Of a stretch of DNA of 64,000 nucleotides, positions 47,790 to 57,938 are shown in pieces. This DNA comes from Phialocephala subalpina (lineage: Eukaryota > Ascomycota > Leotiomycetes > Helotiales > Mollisiaceae): assembly GCA_900073065.1 (NCBI GenBank), contig FJOG01000024.1:244679-308678 (forward strand). The letters run 5' to 3'. The first letter of the stretch is position 1; each line of letters begins with the position of its first letter. Made by a program: the position numbers and the translations under genes. The notes beneath the pieces are model-generated. The model searched no databases, was not told the DNA's origin, and saw only the letters and a program-made list of their open reading frames with translations.

Positions 47790-48172
47790 TCACAACTTCC
47801 CATCCTCCTCCAACTTCTTAACAACAGACCTGAACTCATTCACTAAAACTCAATCAGCATCACAATCGCACATATATCTTGGCCCAAAACTCAGCCTTTC
47901 GAATACTCACCATCCATCTCATGACTGTTGGCATCAACACCAACGCTTTCAGCTGCAGCCTTAATCGTAGACTCATCAACCAACTTCCCACTCAATTTCT
48001 CAAGAGCTTCAGAGGCTTCAGAAAGACTGAGTCCATCATCGTTGTCGCCGTCGCCCTTGACGAAGGCCTCTTTGATTTGGTCTTCGGATGCCTGCAGATG
48101 CGGGGTTAGCTCAACACGACCCCGCTATTGTATATAAAGCGACAAGCATGCAAGACATAGTGGGCTTACCAT
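47790..48172 (-). CDS. Small EF-hand-like calcium-binding protein, 78 residues
   Basis: Three exons in gene order: 48172-48170 (the ATG alone), 48091-47911 and 47842-47790. Introns of 78 and 68 bp have GTAAGC...CTGCAG and GTGAGT...TTTTAG, and every phase closes to a 78-residue protein starting MASEDQIKEAF. An EF-hand loop with acidic positions 1, 3, 5 and Glu at 12 is visible (DGDNDDGLSLSE), with its Gly at position 7 instead of the usual 6. A second, degenerate loop precedes VNEFRSVVKKLEED. The protein is acidic and helical, like half of calmodulin or parvalbumin-type small binders, so it may bind Ca2+ or simply share the fold. It is too short and too split to show up as one open frame, and only the splice signals reveal it. 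Confidence 0.75.
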
Positions 48173-48712
48173 TGTTGGTTAGATTTCTTTGCGATATGTC
48201 TTCAGTTTTGTAGTGTTTAAGCAGCAGCTTGTGATGCAGGGTGATGTGATAGAAGAGGAGAAAAAGGTGGAGGTGTTGCGTTGTTATGCACCGCTGAGCG
48301 GGATGACGTTTTGATGGCTTCTACCCCACCACATGTGATTATGAGGTGAAGATAGCTCATCTTGCAGGGACATTACAAAACAACGAAAACAAGAAAGCAA
48401 ACTTTAGCGAAATCCGAGGAAATTTCTTTCCTAGATATCACACAGTTCTTCGATACCAATATATGTCATTAAGTGAACGTGCTGGCCATCCAGGCACGTG
48501 ACCGGAGAAAATGAGTTTTTGCCAGGAGCCTATTAGCTTCATTTCCTTGAGCAACTCGAAGGTAAGGTTTTAAATGGTCTCCTGGAGCTGACCGCCAAAT
48601 ACAGGAACTTGGAAATTGTGTTTCGAGGAAGAAATGCAGGCACTTCCTTTCCTTTCGCTGCCAAGCCAGGTTTGATCAAAATCCACTTTCTCAAAACTCA
48701 ACTAGTCCTCAA
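48173..48712. other. Intergenic, no supported gene
   Basis: Promoter of the EF-hand-like gene and 3' side of the next regulator. Nothing recognised. Confidence 0.5.
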
Positions 48713-50535
48713 TCACCAAGTGATGGTCTTACTCCTCCTAACCCTTTCTTCACCCTCCTTCGAAACCCTCTGCACCGTAACCAGTTCCGCCCTCCGTTCC
48801 CCCAAAACCCCGCTCCACCTCACTCCCGGCACCCTTGCCCAACCTGGCACAACCTCCTCCCCTTTCTCAAGAAATTCTTCCTCGACCTTCATAACCCACT
48901 GTAAAACCCTCCCCGCAAAAACACTATCCCAAATTCCCTCTCTCCTCGGCCAGCTCAACAACAAATTTATTGCTGCTCTCCTAATACTCCTCTCCCTACA
49001 CTTCAACCCCGCCATCCAAAGCGGGACAATAACTCTAGTATCGAAGCAGAAATTCGTGGGCCTCTTCTTGTTCCGCGATGGCATTTCCTTAAGGACTGAT
49101 TCAGCGAGGAAAACAACGCGTTTATAGACTGGGTTATAATCATCGTGGATCATTTCATCGGTACTCAATCTTGTAGAGACGGCGATGTACCCGATCGAGA
49201 GGGACAATTGGATGAAAAGAGCATAGTGACGTTGCCAGATACAATCGATCTTCTTGGCTACAGATTCGAATGCTTTGTTGAAGCGCCAAACGTCGGCTTG
49301 GATCTCTTCTTGCTCTTTGATCGCCCAGCGGCAGATCTCTGGGTCCTTGAGGAGGTCTCCTGGATGCGCGGTCAGGAAATAGACTCCGCGGCGAATGAGG
49401 CCGTTGTAATAATTCGACGCTTCGTAGATGGAGGAGAATTCATCAGGCATTGTGCGACAGTAGCGCGAACCTTCCATGCCGAGTATGGAGTGAAGTTCTG
49501 GGGAATGTTCGTCTGCGAAGAAGGCGTTCTGGACTGCGAGGCGACAGAATATCTGGATGAGGTCGTCTTCGACGAGGTCGGGTGCTGGAGAGAGACGCGG
49601 GGGCTTTTTCTCTTCCTGGCCTTTGTATTTCGCTTTCCATTCTTGGATGAGTCTGATGCACACTCCGAGTTAGTTTCCAAATTTCTAGCACTTCAAAGAG
49701 GAGAGTAGAAGGTCCCAAGACTGTACGGATAATTTTTGTAACTCTTGAAGTAATATAGGGAGGTTTGCTCTGAGAAGATAGGCTTACCTGATGCCGGCGT
49801 GGACTTGCTTTACCGCTAGGTCGAGATTTCCCGTCCAGGACTCGAACGCGAGAGTAAGGAGACAGGTCAGAAGCATCGTTCTCATGTCAGGATGTTTCTC
49901 CGCTGCATCAGCTGTCATATACTTGACCGCTTTGGCATATTGCTGAAGAGCATTCTGATGATGTTCGTTCGCAGCCGCCTCTCGCTCTGCACTTGTCAAA
50001 GACAGCTTCTCGAAGTCTTGTACAAGCTCAGACGTCTTGTCCAAAGCACCGAGCGCAACGGTAGCATGGCGAATAGCAGGGTTGAATCCACAGAATTCCA
50101 AAAGTCGTAGACGCGTGGATCCAGAGTCGAAAGCCGGGAAGATTTCGTAGCCTGTGCGAGCACAGAAGAGATCAAAGTATCTGTGTTCCTCAGCGTTTGC
50201 GAAAGGAGACTTTTCAAGTGAAGTTGGACCTAGAGAAGGGACTTTTGTAGCTTGTTGGGCTTGCTGGGCGGGGTGGGGTGGTGCTTCGCGTTTTCGAGGT
50301 GATTTCCGTTTGAGGACTGGTGGATAGCCATCGCATTCAACACCGAACTTGATGCACCGTTGGCAATGGGGCCGCGTTTCGTCGCACTTCAACCTGCGTA
50401 TTCTGTTGAAGAGTGGAGTTAGCGAAAGACACAGAGGAGACCGGTGTTGTCCAACCACTTGCAAGTCGGGCAACCCGTTCTCGACTTAGGCGCTTTCCTT
50501 CGCTGCTTCTGTTGTAGATCCGTCTTCGATTCCAT
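48713..50535 (-). CDS. Zn2Cys6 transcription factor (Fungal_trans_2 type)
   Basis: Three exons in gene order, 50535-50459, 50402-49788 and 49652-48713, give 543 residues. Introns of 56 and 135 bp close the phase. The first intron falls inside the zinc cluster, whose six Cys are at residues 22, 25, 32, 39, 42 and 49 (CPTCKIRRLKCDETRPHC then QRCIKFGVEC), followed by DGYPPVLKRKSPRKR, a basic linker. The C-terminal 400 residues are helical and contain RYFDLFCARTGYEI, LLTCLLTLAFESWTGN and AVKQVHAGI, typical of the DUF3468/Fungal_trans_2 regulatory domain. It should bind CGG-type half sites as a regulator. Targets are unknown. It does not adjoin an obvious biosynthetic cluster. Confidence 0.87.
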
Positions 50536-51773
50536 AGTAACACTAATCAGATCAAGTAAGATACTATGACGATGTGGACCACAAGGCGTAACAATAGTCC
50601 GTCCTGCTGCGAATATAAGGTTAAATACGATGAACTACGAGCTGTCAGCCTCCCCGTCCCAAAGAAATATACGGTCCGTGAACCCTCAGCCCTACGTTGG
50701 GGTCTGCAGCACCGAGAGTTGGGGTCGGCGTGGCGTCCAATTTGGTTGGTCTGCATGCCGGCGGGTACTTGACACTCGTTCGATTTTCACGGTACGTCTT
50801 ATGCGACCGTAACGAGCGTAAGCAGACCCTTAACTACCTTCCGTAATCGAGCACGGGGATGCCGATGAACAATCTTTGGTATAAGAATACAAGTCCATGG
50901 AGAGTCCGATAGGTACCTTCTTTTCTGAGCGATTGTCCCCAAATATGAGGTACAATAACACGGCACGTTAAGGCAGGGAATGGATAAAATTTCCAATATT
51001 TCGGCAGCACGTCCCGGCTATTGTGCTGACCTTGAGCCCTTTGGGCGGAGAACATCCAGTCATTGGTGGCGACATCACAACCAAAATAACGTTACAAAGC
51101 TGAAACTCGGAGAAAGGAGTAGAATACCATTCATTGGCTCAGTCCAAGTACGGTTGCTAGCTCCTCATTTGTTCTTGGCTTTACGCGCTGTCAGGTGATG
51201 GATACCCTATGCGTGACAAGCGTACCGATTCATTACCCGACCTTGCGACCCGAACATATGTAAGGAAACCAGCAGAAGACTAGCAAGAGACCTCTCTATT
51301 TCATTTCGCCCCCGCAATCTAGCATTCTGGAAATGGAAGGGGCGCAGCGATGAAGGGCAGATGAGCAAAACCGGATTTGCCGTATTGCCTTTCCCAGCTC
51401 ATTTCAAACGTACAAACACAGTGCAGTGTTCGTAGACTAATCTCGTCCAGTGCTGATCTCAAAGACTTACGAGAAAGACAGTCAGCCATGATTATGAAAC
51501 TGTGCTCAACGCAGGATCATATCCCAGCCCAACCTGTAGCAAAGTCTCCGCAATACTAGGAGATTGAAGCACTGACGCCGATGGTAGTCCGTTGCAGCCG
51601 TGCCAACAGCCTTTTTGCTGTGAAGATGAGCGCTTCTACACTCATCCTCCTCTTCCCAGTCCTAGAGATAATCATAGCCGTACGGTAGTAGCTAAAGGTT
51701 CGTCCATCCTGCTTTGAATCGCAACTCGAGCTTCTATGTAACCTCGATGTTTCATTTCGTTGTCCTGTATCGC
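50536..51773. other. 1.2 kb intergenic stretch, no supported gene
   Basis: Only short frames on both strands, with no splice-compatible protein and no repeats recognised. Confidence 0.5.
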
Positions 51774-52997
51774 CTAGCGCTTGAAAGGTTCGACAACCTC
51801 TCTGTTGATGCGTCTCTGCTCTCCCTCGTAACGAGCCAGTTCTTTATGGTCAGCATCTTCAAGCTGTTGTGTGTACTTCTGCCTCTGCGTCAGAGGTCGG
51901 TTTGGTTTTGGTGAAGCTCTGCCAAATAACCCAAGTATCTCCCTCTCGAACTTTTTGAGAAGATGGATCTGGGCGATTGCGGGGTAGAAGTTGGCTGGCT
52001 GCTGCTTGAAGTCGACAGAGTGCTGCACAAAGGCGTTGACTGTGGTAAGGACATCTTGATCAAATATGATGTCGCACAACAGTCCGTTAAGGATGTAGAG
52101 ATTTGCTAAGATCGAAGCGGTAGCTTGGTAGCTGAGCTTTCCTGTCGGATCTCGATTCTGAAGACTGGGGTCGGAGTTTAAAGCCGTACGTACGTCTGTA
52201 AGCCTCAACAAAAGAGACGGAGGTGCGCCTTCTTCGAATGAGACAGGCTTGGACACACGACCTCTGACGTCTTGAATAGATCCATCTGCGAAGCGAACTT
52301 GATGGACGCTATCAGGTTGGATTTCGAAACCGCGTCGGATTGCAAATTCAGTCGACATAACATTGACTTCAGCACCGGTATCAGGTGTTGAGAACATTTC
52401 CTCTCCATCTAGCCAAAATCGGAGGCTCTCTTCTGTGTCGCCAAAGGACGCAACGACTGGTAGGTCTTGTGTCAGAAGAGGTTTATCATGTAGCCGTGTC
52501 TGGTAGAGGTCAATGGTTCTTGTCGCGCGTAAGAACCCACGACCAACAATCGCTTGGTAGACAAATCTCTTGAAAACGAAGAATGGATACCCTACCCCAG
52601 AGTTCTTCCCACCCAGAAACTCACAGGTTATCATTGCTACCCCAATTGGCCGGACCCTCTTTTGAAAAGTCGGCAGCTGGAACTTAGGACATCTGACATG
52701 TTTGATATCTATTCCAAGCCCGAGCGCGTATGCTTCGTCAATCACGTTTGAAGCTGCACCGAAGTCCGCGCACGCCCTACGATATCGGCTGTTAAGATAC
52801 GGTGGCAGGTCTTTCCGGTTTGGCACCAAGTGATCCGGAACTGGAAGTTTGAGAGGCTGTGGAAGGTATTTTTGGGATGATGGAGGCTTTGTGTAGTACG
52901 CCGGATCCTTGATAATTGGCAACTCCGGCGAAGGACTTCTGCCACCTGCAATCCTTTTAAGCTCGCTTAACATAGTCTGGAATTCGGCCTCGCCCAT
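51774..52997 (-). CDS. Protein with two retropepsin-like domains
   Basis: A single frame from ATG 52997 gives 407 residues. A GTG four codons earlier is open too, so the true 5' end is uncertain. The first retropepsin-like unit is degenerate: ACADFGAASNVIDEAYALGL in place of the catalytic D-S/T-G, then YQAIVGRGFLRA, matching the usual ILGRpfL closing strand. The second unit has the intact catalytic triplet DTGAEVNVMS, then FEIQPDSVHQVRFADGS and a later NGLLCDIIFDQDVL closing strand. Retropepsin-type aspartic proteases of retroelements and their domesticated relatives have this pattern. Two in tandem, one apparently inactive, could form an intramolecular pseudo-dimer like pepsin. Pro-rich N-terminal and charged C-terminal ends (QQLEDADHKELARYEGEQRR) flank them. 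Upstream, 53030-53270, an in-frame coding-like stretch ending GVYVSVINHHGYYEG is separated by a TAG at 53028-53030, so the gene may be a truncated relic. Origin and activity are uncertain. Confidence 0.6.
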   Translation of the reverse strand: MGEAEFQTMLSELKRIAGGRSPSPELPIIKDPAYYTKPPSSQKYLPQPLKLPVPDHLVPNRKDLPPYLNSRYRRACADFGAASNVIDEAYALGLGIDIKHVRCPKFQLPTFQKRVRPIGVAMITCEFLGGKNSGVGYPFFVFKRFVYQAIVGRGFLRATRTIDLYQTRLHDKPLLTQDLPVVASFGDTEESLRFWLDGEEMFSTPDTGAEVNVMSTEFAIRRGFEIQPDSVHQVRFADGSIQDVRGRVSKPVSFEEGAPPSLLLRLTDVRTALNSDPSLQNRDPTGKLSYQATASILANLYILNGLLCDIIFDQDVLTTVNAFVQHSVDFKQQPANFYPAIAQIHLLKKFEREILGLFGRASPKPNRPLTQRQKYTQQLEDADHKELARYEGEQRRINREVVEPFKR

Positions 52998-53727
52998 CAG
53001 CTCTCTCACCGGTCGAGGTGACTGCTTCTATCCTTCGTAGTAGCCGTGATGATTGATTACGGAGACGTAGACGCCTGGAGGAGTTTCTTCCATCAGAACT
53101 GTTCGTTCGGCTGCCTCGGCATATCGCACAAATTTGGAGTTCGGCTTCGCGTTCGAAGAAATAATTGTAGCCCTCTCAGGGATGGGTGTGTGCGGATTGT
53201 TCTTTCTGATCGGACTTCGTAGAGGTCGTCGGATCTTGACTCTGGTCTGGCATGGTGGCGCCTACGGGACGCCGTATCCGAAGTCACCCTCCTCGTATCT
53301 AGTGCAGTTGAGCCTCTAAGTAGTGCCGCCATCATGCCCGGATGACAGATAACTAGAAAATTAAAATGCGTGATACTGTTGACGACGCGTCGATGTCCCA
53401 AGGTATTCCAAGACGAAGAGAAAACGAGGATTTAAGCTTGGGCGGTCAGCCGCGAGACGAACCACTCGCGCCTGCAAGTTGATCCAGCTTTCCGGGCTCA
53501 ACGGGAAATAACCAACGCCCGACTTCTGTGTGCCTTCTCAGGTCTCGTGCAGAGCTAAATCAAAAGAAAAACCAAAAACATAAAAACATTCCGTCCAATA
53601 GTTTACACCACTTCAAATCCAATCTACCTCGCCAAAATCTAAACACATCATGAATCGTAAATGAATGATAAAATGACAGAGCCGCCATCAGAAACCGTGA
53701 GGGATCGCAAATAGCGATCGAAATGTG
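52998..53727. other. Broken 5' part of the retropepsin-like gene and spacer
   Basis: On the minus strand, 53270-53031 is open in the same frame as the downstream gene and reads PIPERATIISSNAKPNSKF and VLMEETPPGVYVSV. It is closed by TAG at 53028-53030 and preceded by another TAG. Both could be C-to-T changes of Gln codons. 53400-53727 shows nothing. Confidence 0.45.
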
Positions 53728-54774
53728 ATGGCTAGTGCGGGTCCGTCTGTGGAGTTAAGGCAGATAGCAAGACAATATGTGAATGGTTTCCCAAAGGTCG
53801 CTGCGTTCATCGCGAGTGATCAGGATCATTTGACATCTGTCTATTGAAGTTATCATCTGTTGACATCACGAACCTCCTCATCATAGAAGCTGAGCTGTTC
53901 GAACTTCAGAGACAGCAAGATGAACTGGATGAACAGGATCTGAGGGGAGATTTCTCAGCAAAGAAGTATGCACGGGACTGGTCGCTTTTGAGTTCGAGTG
54001 GCGATCCAAGATGCGTGGAAAGACGGAATTTGCAGGCTCAGATTCGAGAAAAGATCAAAGAATATCGTGAGTTGAACTGTCAAGGGCAATCAAGCTGTTT
54101 CTCGGGGCGGCTGACACGCTGCGCTCAATAAAAGATGCGATCATTGCGCAAGAAGCAGTTCTGAAAATGATCAGACCCCGCTGGAGGACTGTCAAAGCGT
54201 TACGAAGCTGGTTGGAAGGAAAAGCAGACAGCAGTGGGATCCCGAAACTGGGTGGATTGAGCACGAGAAGGCTACAAGATTATGATGATCTGGTTGCTTT
54301 GCATCCTGCAGCTGGACAAGACTGGCCCACTAGAGTAAGCCCATCTCTGTCTTTTGCCTGAAGGATGACAGCGCTAACTACGGTCAAGTTTTTCCGGCGA
54401 TACTTTCGCGTCCTGTTCGTGGTAAGTCGACGATTTAAAGCCAGACTTTCAGGGCCAGCTGACACGGACGACAGAAAGGTAGCATTGATAGAAAACTCGC
54501 ACGTATCCCCGAAAGAAGGATTGCATACGCGGTAGCATGTTTGAGAATCATTCTAGCCGCGATACTGCTGGTAGGAGCAATCGTAGCTTTGTAGCTAGTA
54601 CAGAGAAATCCCAAAAGATTGCGCCTGGCCGGTGTCTTTACAGCCCTCTTCGCTCTCAGTGTAGGACTCTTAACGAACGCGAAGAGGGTTGAGCTATTTG
54701 CTTCTACAGCGGCGTATGCAGTTGTGTTGGTGGTGTTCATTAGCGGCAATCTTGCAGGGAATTTAAGCGGCTGA
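53728..54774 (+). pseudogene. DUF6594 membrane protein, inactivated
   Basis: From ATG 53728 the text reads VNGFPKVAAFIASDQDH, the usual DUF6594 opening, then hits TGA at about 53839. One base over, LSSVDITNLLIIEAELFELQ continues the domain. An intron at 54067-54134 (GTGAGT...AAAAG) joins to IIAQEAVLKMIRPRWR and LSTRRLQDYDDLVALHP. A second intron, 54335-54388 (GCTAAC branch), leads to FFRRYFRVLF. The last part has the family's three membrane segments (LRIILAAILLVGAIVAL, LRLAGVFTALFALSVGLL, AAYAVVLVVFISGNL) and ends at 54774. TAG at 54592-54594 interrupts between the first and second segments, one C-to-T step from CAG. A frameshift plus a stop make a pseudogene. DUF6594 proteins are expanded in Pezizomycotina and their role is unknown. 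Confidence 0.75.
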
Positions 54775-55238
54775 GGAGAAATAACAAAGAATAGGACAAA
54801 GATTGTATCCACAAATATCACGTGCTCTTTCACCTATCTCGAGGTCCCGTCGTCATCCCAGAGCATCCAGAGCGCTTGAGAGACTTCAAAAGAGTCAGAG
54901 CTTCCTCTCCGCGACGAAAGACTCCCGAGCTAAATGACAAGATGCTGTACTAAATTAAGAAACGATGAAAGCAAAGCACTTTAAAACCACGGAAGAAGAC
55001 CGTTCTCGGAATTGGAGCCACTTGGCATGCTTTTTCAAGGGATCTCAAGAAGACGGTAATTTGTCGGGTGTCAAAAGAAACTGAATGAATAACAATGCAC
55101 TAGAACGGATTAAATCCATACCAGAGTTTCCTCCCCCGATAATACCCATACTCCAAGAAATGCAAATTCAACTCCAAAGTCCATGCAACACCAAACCAAG
55201 AACATACCACCCCAACCAAAGGAATACCACGCCAACAC
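54775..55238. other. Intergenic, no supported gene
   Basis: 3' ends of the DUF6594 relic and the 2EXR gene converge here. Nothing recognised. Confidence 0.55.
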
Positions 55239-56102
55239 TCAAGCAACCGATACGACAGGAGCAACCGGCTTCGTAGCCAACATATCGCAAAGCCTCAAAT
55301 GCGGTCGCTGGAGGTCCTCCGCCTCCGTACTCTCAAACCCATCCAAATAACTCGGATGCGTCACCTCCTTCACCTCAACCGGCTCCCCATCCTCTCCCAC
55401 CTCCGGCACCACATCCTCCACCTTCCCCTCAATCCTATCAAACATCTCTTCCAAAAACTCCTTCACCTCACTCATACTCTGACTCACTTCCCCAGTCCAA
55501 TCATGGAAGGACAAATCTCTCGGTCCATCTTTATGCTTCTTCCTGAACTTCTCCAGAAAGTCACTGCCTTTGAACATATCGTCGTTCGATGTGTCGTATA
55601 AGATGAGTTCATCCAGTTCACTGAATACCCAGCATTGCTTTTTACAGTAATCCCTGAGATTCTCTTTCCAGAAGACACCGTTCACATCCACAGCCAAAGT
55701 TTTCAATCGTCCCGCAGCCCGTTTCGCGAAATCGGCGAAGGAGACAATATTCCAATATCCTCTCGGGATCAGAGTATCGGTTGAATAATTGACATACATC
55801 CTAGGTGAGATATTGACAGAGATGCCGCAGGGGAGAGTCATCCCGGTCGCGAATTCTAGGGAATAGTGTTTCAGAGCTTCAGTACGAGCTTCGTGATTGA
55901 CACGGAAGATTGGTGGGGGAGTGATGTTGGAGAGTTCGCATTGGTAGGCTTGTGTGTAGAAAGTTGTGTTTTCTACTTCGCAGCGCTTGAAGTCGGTCCA
56001 GATGTCGAGGGTGCGGGGTTGGGAATTTGCGACGTGGCCCCAGATTTTGAGTCGCAATTCCAGAGGGAGACGAGGGAAGATGGTGAATGATGTGAGAGAC
56101 AT
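55239..56102 (-). CDS. 2EXR-domain protein, intact
   Basis: A single frame of 287 codons. It begins MSLTSFTIFPRLPLELRLKI and WGHVANSQPRTLDIW, the full 2EXR start with FxxLPxELRxxIW and the PR motif. The second conserved block is PPIFRVNHEARTEALKHY. Further shared features are SPRMYVNYSTDTL (Y-F/V-N-x-x-x-D-T) and the late helical part. The last 60 residues are acidic with a Glu/Val-rich segment (VEDVVPEVGEDGEPVEVKEV). The family is abundant in Leotiomycetes and Sordariomycetes. The motif resembles F-box-like adaptors in its leading LPxELRxxI helix, but no partner is known. It is intact, unlike the copy at 4499-5316. Confidence 0.8.
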   Translation of the reverse strand: MSLTSFTIFPRLPLELRLKIWGHVANSQPRTLDIWTDFKRCEVENTTFYTQAYQCELSNITPPPIFRVNHEARTEALKHYSLEFATGMTLPCGISVNISPRMYVNYSTDTLIPRGYWNIVSFADFAKRAAGRLKTLAVDVNGVFWKENLRDYCKKQCWVFSELDELILYDTSNDDMFKGSDFLEKFRKKHKDGPRDLSFHDWTGEVSQSMSEVKEFLEEMFDRIEGKVEDVVPEVGEDGEPVEVKEVTHPSYLDGFESTEAEDLQRPHLRLCDMLATKPVAPVVSVA

Positions 56103-56797
56103 GGTTGGTTTGAAGTTGTTTGAGCCCAGGAAGGTAGCTGGTGATGTTGGTTGCGATAGAGATGCGATGAGGTGGGCGTGGCGGAAAAGCGATCCAGGAA
56201 TGTGGGTGCCCTACGATATGAATACGGAGAATGAAGCTCGAGGGATTGTTTGAGCAGACTTGCAAGCCAGTCGCAAGATTGATAGCTGTGTGCTGATTGC
56301 TGTAAATTGATTGTTGAAGCTGTTGTAATTGTCGCGTTGAAGGGCTTGCAATTAAGATTGGGTCTGGAGGTTTTCGGCGACGGATGATGCAACCAGGGAA
56401 CGTGACTTCTGGTGAAGCATAGAAATAATTTGGAACTGGAAGCGAATGATTCATAGATCATTAATTTGAGGTGAATACAATATTTAACTGAAGTATGAAT
56501 TGTCATTCAAATGAGATATCCGAAGCAGAGAGATGCTGTTTACTCAAAATGGAGGATATCACGTGCAGCACACCAGACAACAATTGCCGCCGGAAACATT
56601 GTGTAGAACATGTAGCTTTCATGAGCTTGCAAGATATCTGATAACAATTATGTGCAGTTTTAGTGTTAGAAAAGGGCAAATCCATGTATTCTTGTTTACC
56701 TACTACCGAGGGAGCAAGCAGCCGTAAAAAGTCTTGACATCAACCTCGATTTCAGGAAGGTACGTAACAGCTAGAGGGCATGTGTCGAACAGAAGCT
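56103..56797. other. Intergenic, no supported gene
   Basis: Upstream region of the 2EXR gene. Frames on the minus strand up to 56506 run into the gene out of phase and have no start context of their own. Nothing else recognised. Confidence 0.5.
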
Positions 56798-57938
56798 CTA
56801 CATAGACATCCCCTTGGCATATGGTCTCTGCACCTTCCCATCTACCAAATCGCCAACAAACTCCTTGAACGACTTGGGCTTCAAGTCAGGATACAACTCC
56901 CTCGCATCTAGATACCCTAAGGACTTCGCATTCTCCGGAGTATTGTCTCTTCGAACATACTTGCTGATCGCGTACTGCGTACTCATAACACCGATCCTAA
57001 GTCGTACATTCGTCTTGTCATTCTCAAAAGCCTGCAACAATTGCTTCTCCTGTGCCACCACCTCCTCGTCCGGCACCTATATCATTCGTCAACAAATTCA
57101 ACTGCATGGATTGGACAGGTAAAGACGTACATAAACCCTCTCCAACTTCTCCCCAGAAACCTCTTCCATCATGTCGTAGATTTGATTCTCGGTAAGGATA
57201 TCTCCCCAGCCATAAACATACTTATTCAAAGTCCTCTCGTCATCAATGATGCGAGCCACAAAGTGGCCAATATCTCGAATATCAATCAAGATATTCTTCG
57301 CCTCTCCATCGCCATGAAGCGGGACCTGCATGCCGGGAAACATAGCGTACGAAGTGCGTCCGGAAGGGAGAGGTGGGAAGGAGAGTTGGTACCAGTACCC
57401 GACGTCTATAAACGTGTATCCGAGTCCCAACTTTTTGATCTGGGTGTGAATTTCTTCTTTCTGCATATTCAAATCAATACCATATGCTCACAAAAGGAAG
57501 AAGAAAAAAAGGTTTGTCTTTACCTCATCCCTCAACATCATAACTCCAACCGGACAAACACTCGCAAAATCACACGGCACAAACCTCTTGACCCCCGCCT
57601 TCTTCGCAGCCTCAACCAAACCCATCTGTGCCATTTGCGCCATACCACCAATTGCACTAATCACAACATCAATGCCCGTCAGGGCATTAATGAGCTCCTC
57701 AGCTGGGCCGCTGATATCTGCGATGAGGATCTTGACTCCCTTTTCGGTGAGAGCTTGAACGTCTGGCTTCTCGGCTGAGGAGGGTCGGACTAGAGCAGTG
57801 ATTTCCTGTGGAATGTGAGAGTTTGGCGATGAAGAGGAGAAGAATACCCACGAATTTATTTAGTGTTAGAAGACTATTGAGGATTGAAGTTCCTGTCTCG
57901 CCAGTCGCTCCGAGGAGGAGAACTTTTTGCTTGCTCAT
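56798..57938 (-). CDS. NmrA-like / isoflavone-reductase-like NAD(P)-binding protein
   Basis: Four exons in gene order, 57938-57852, 57805-57524, 57460-57131 and 57076-56798, give 325 residues. The introns are 46-63 bp and all phase 0. The N-terminus QKVLLLGATGETGTSI is the dinucleotide-binding GxxGxxG of atypical short-chain reductases. Then come TALVRPSS (the Arg that favours NADPH), DVVISAIGG, and KKAGVKRFVPCDFAS. The last is typical of the phenylcoumaran benzylic ether / isoflavone reductase-like branch. The C-terminal domain (DIRDIGHFVARII, YPDLKPKSFKEFVGDL) is of NmrA-family type. It may be a reductase of aromatic or secondary metabolites or a redox-sensing regulator. No metabolic partner is adjacent to decide. 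Confidence 0.85.

Noticed and set aside
53093..53401. 102-codon minus-strand frame upstream of the retropepsin-like gene
   Set aside because: Arg/Ser-rich shadow. The frame that matches the downstream gene is a different one, interrupted by stops.
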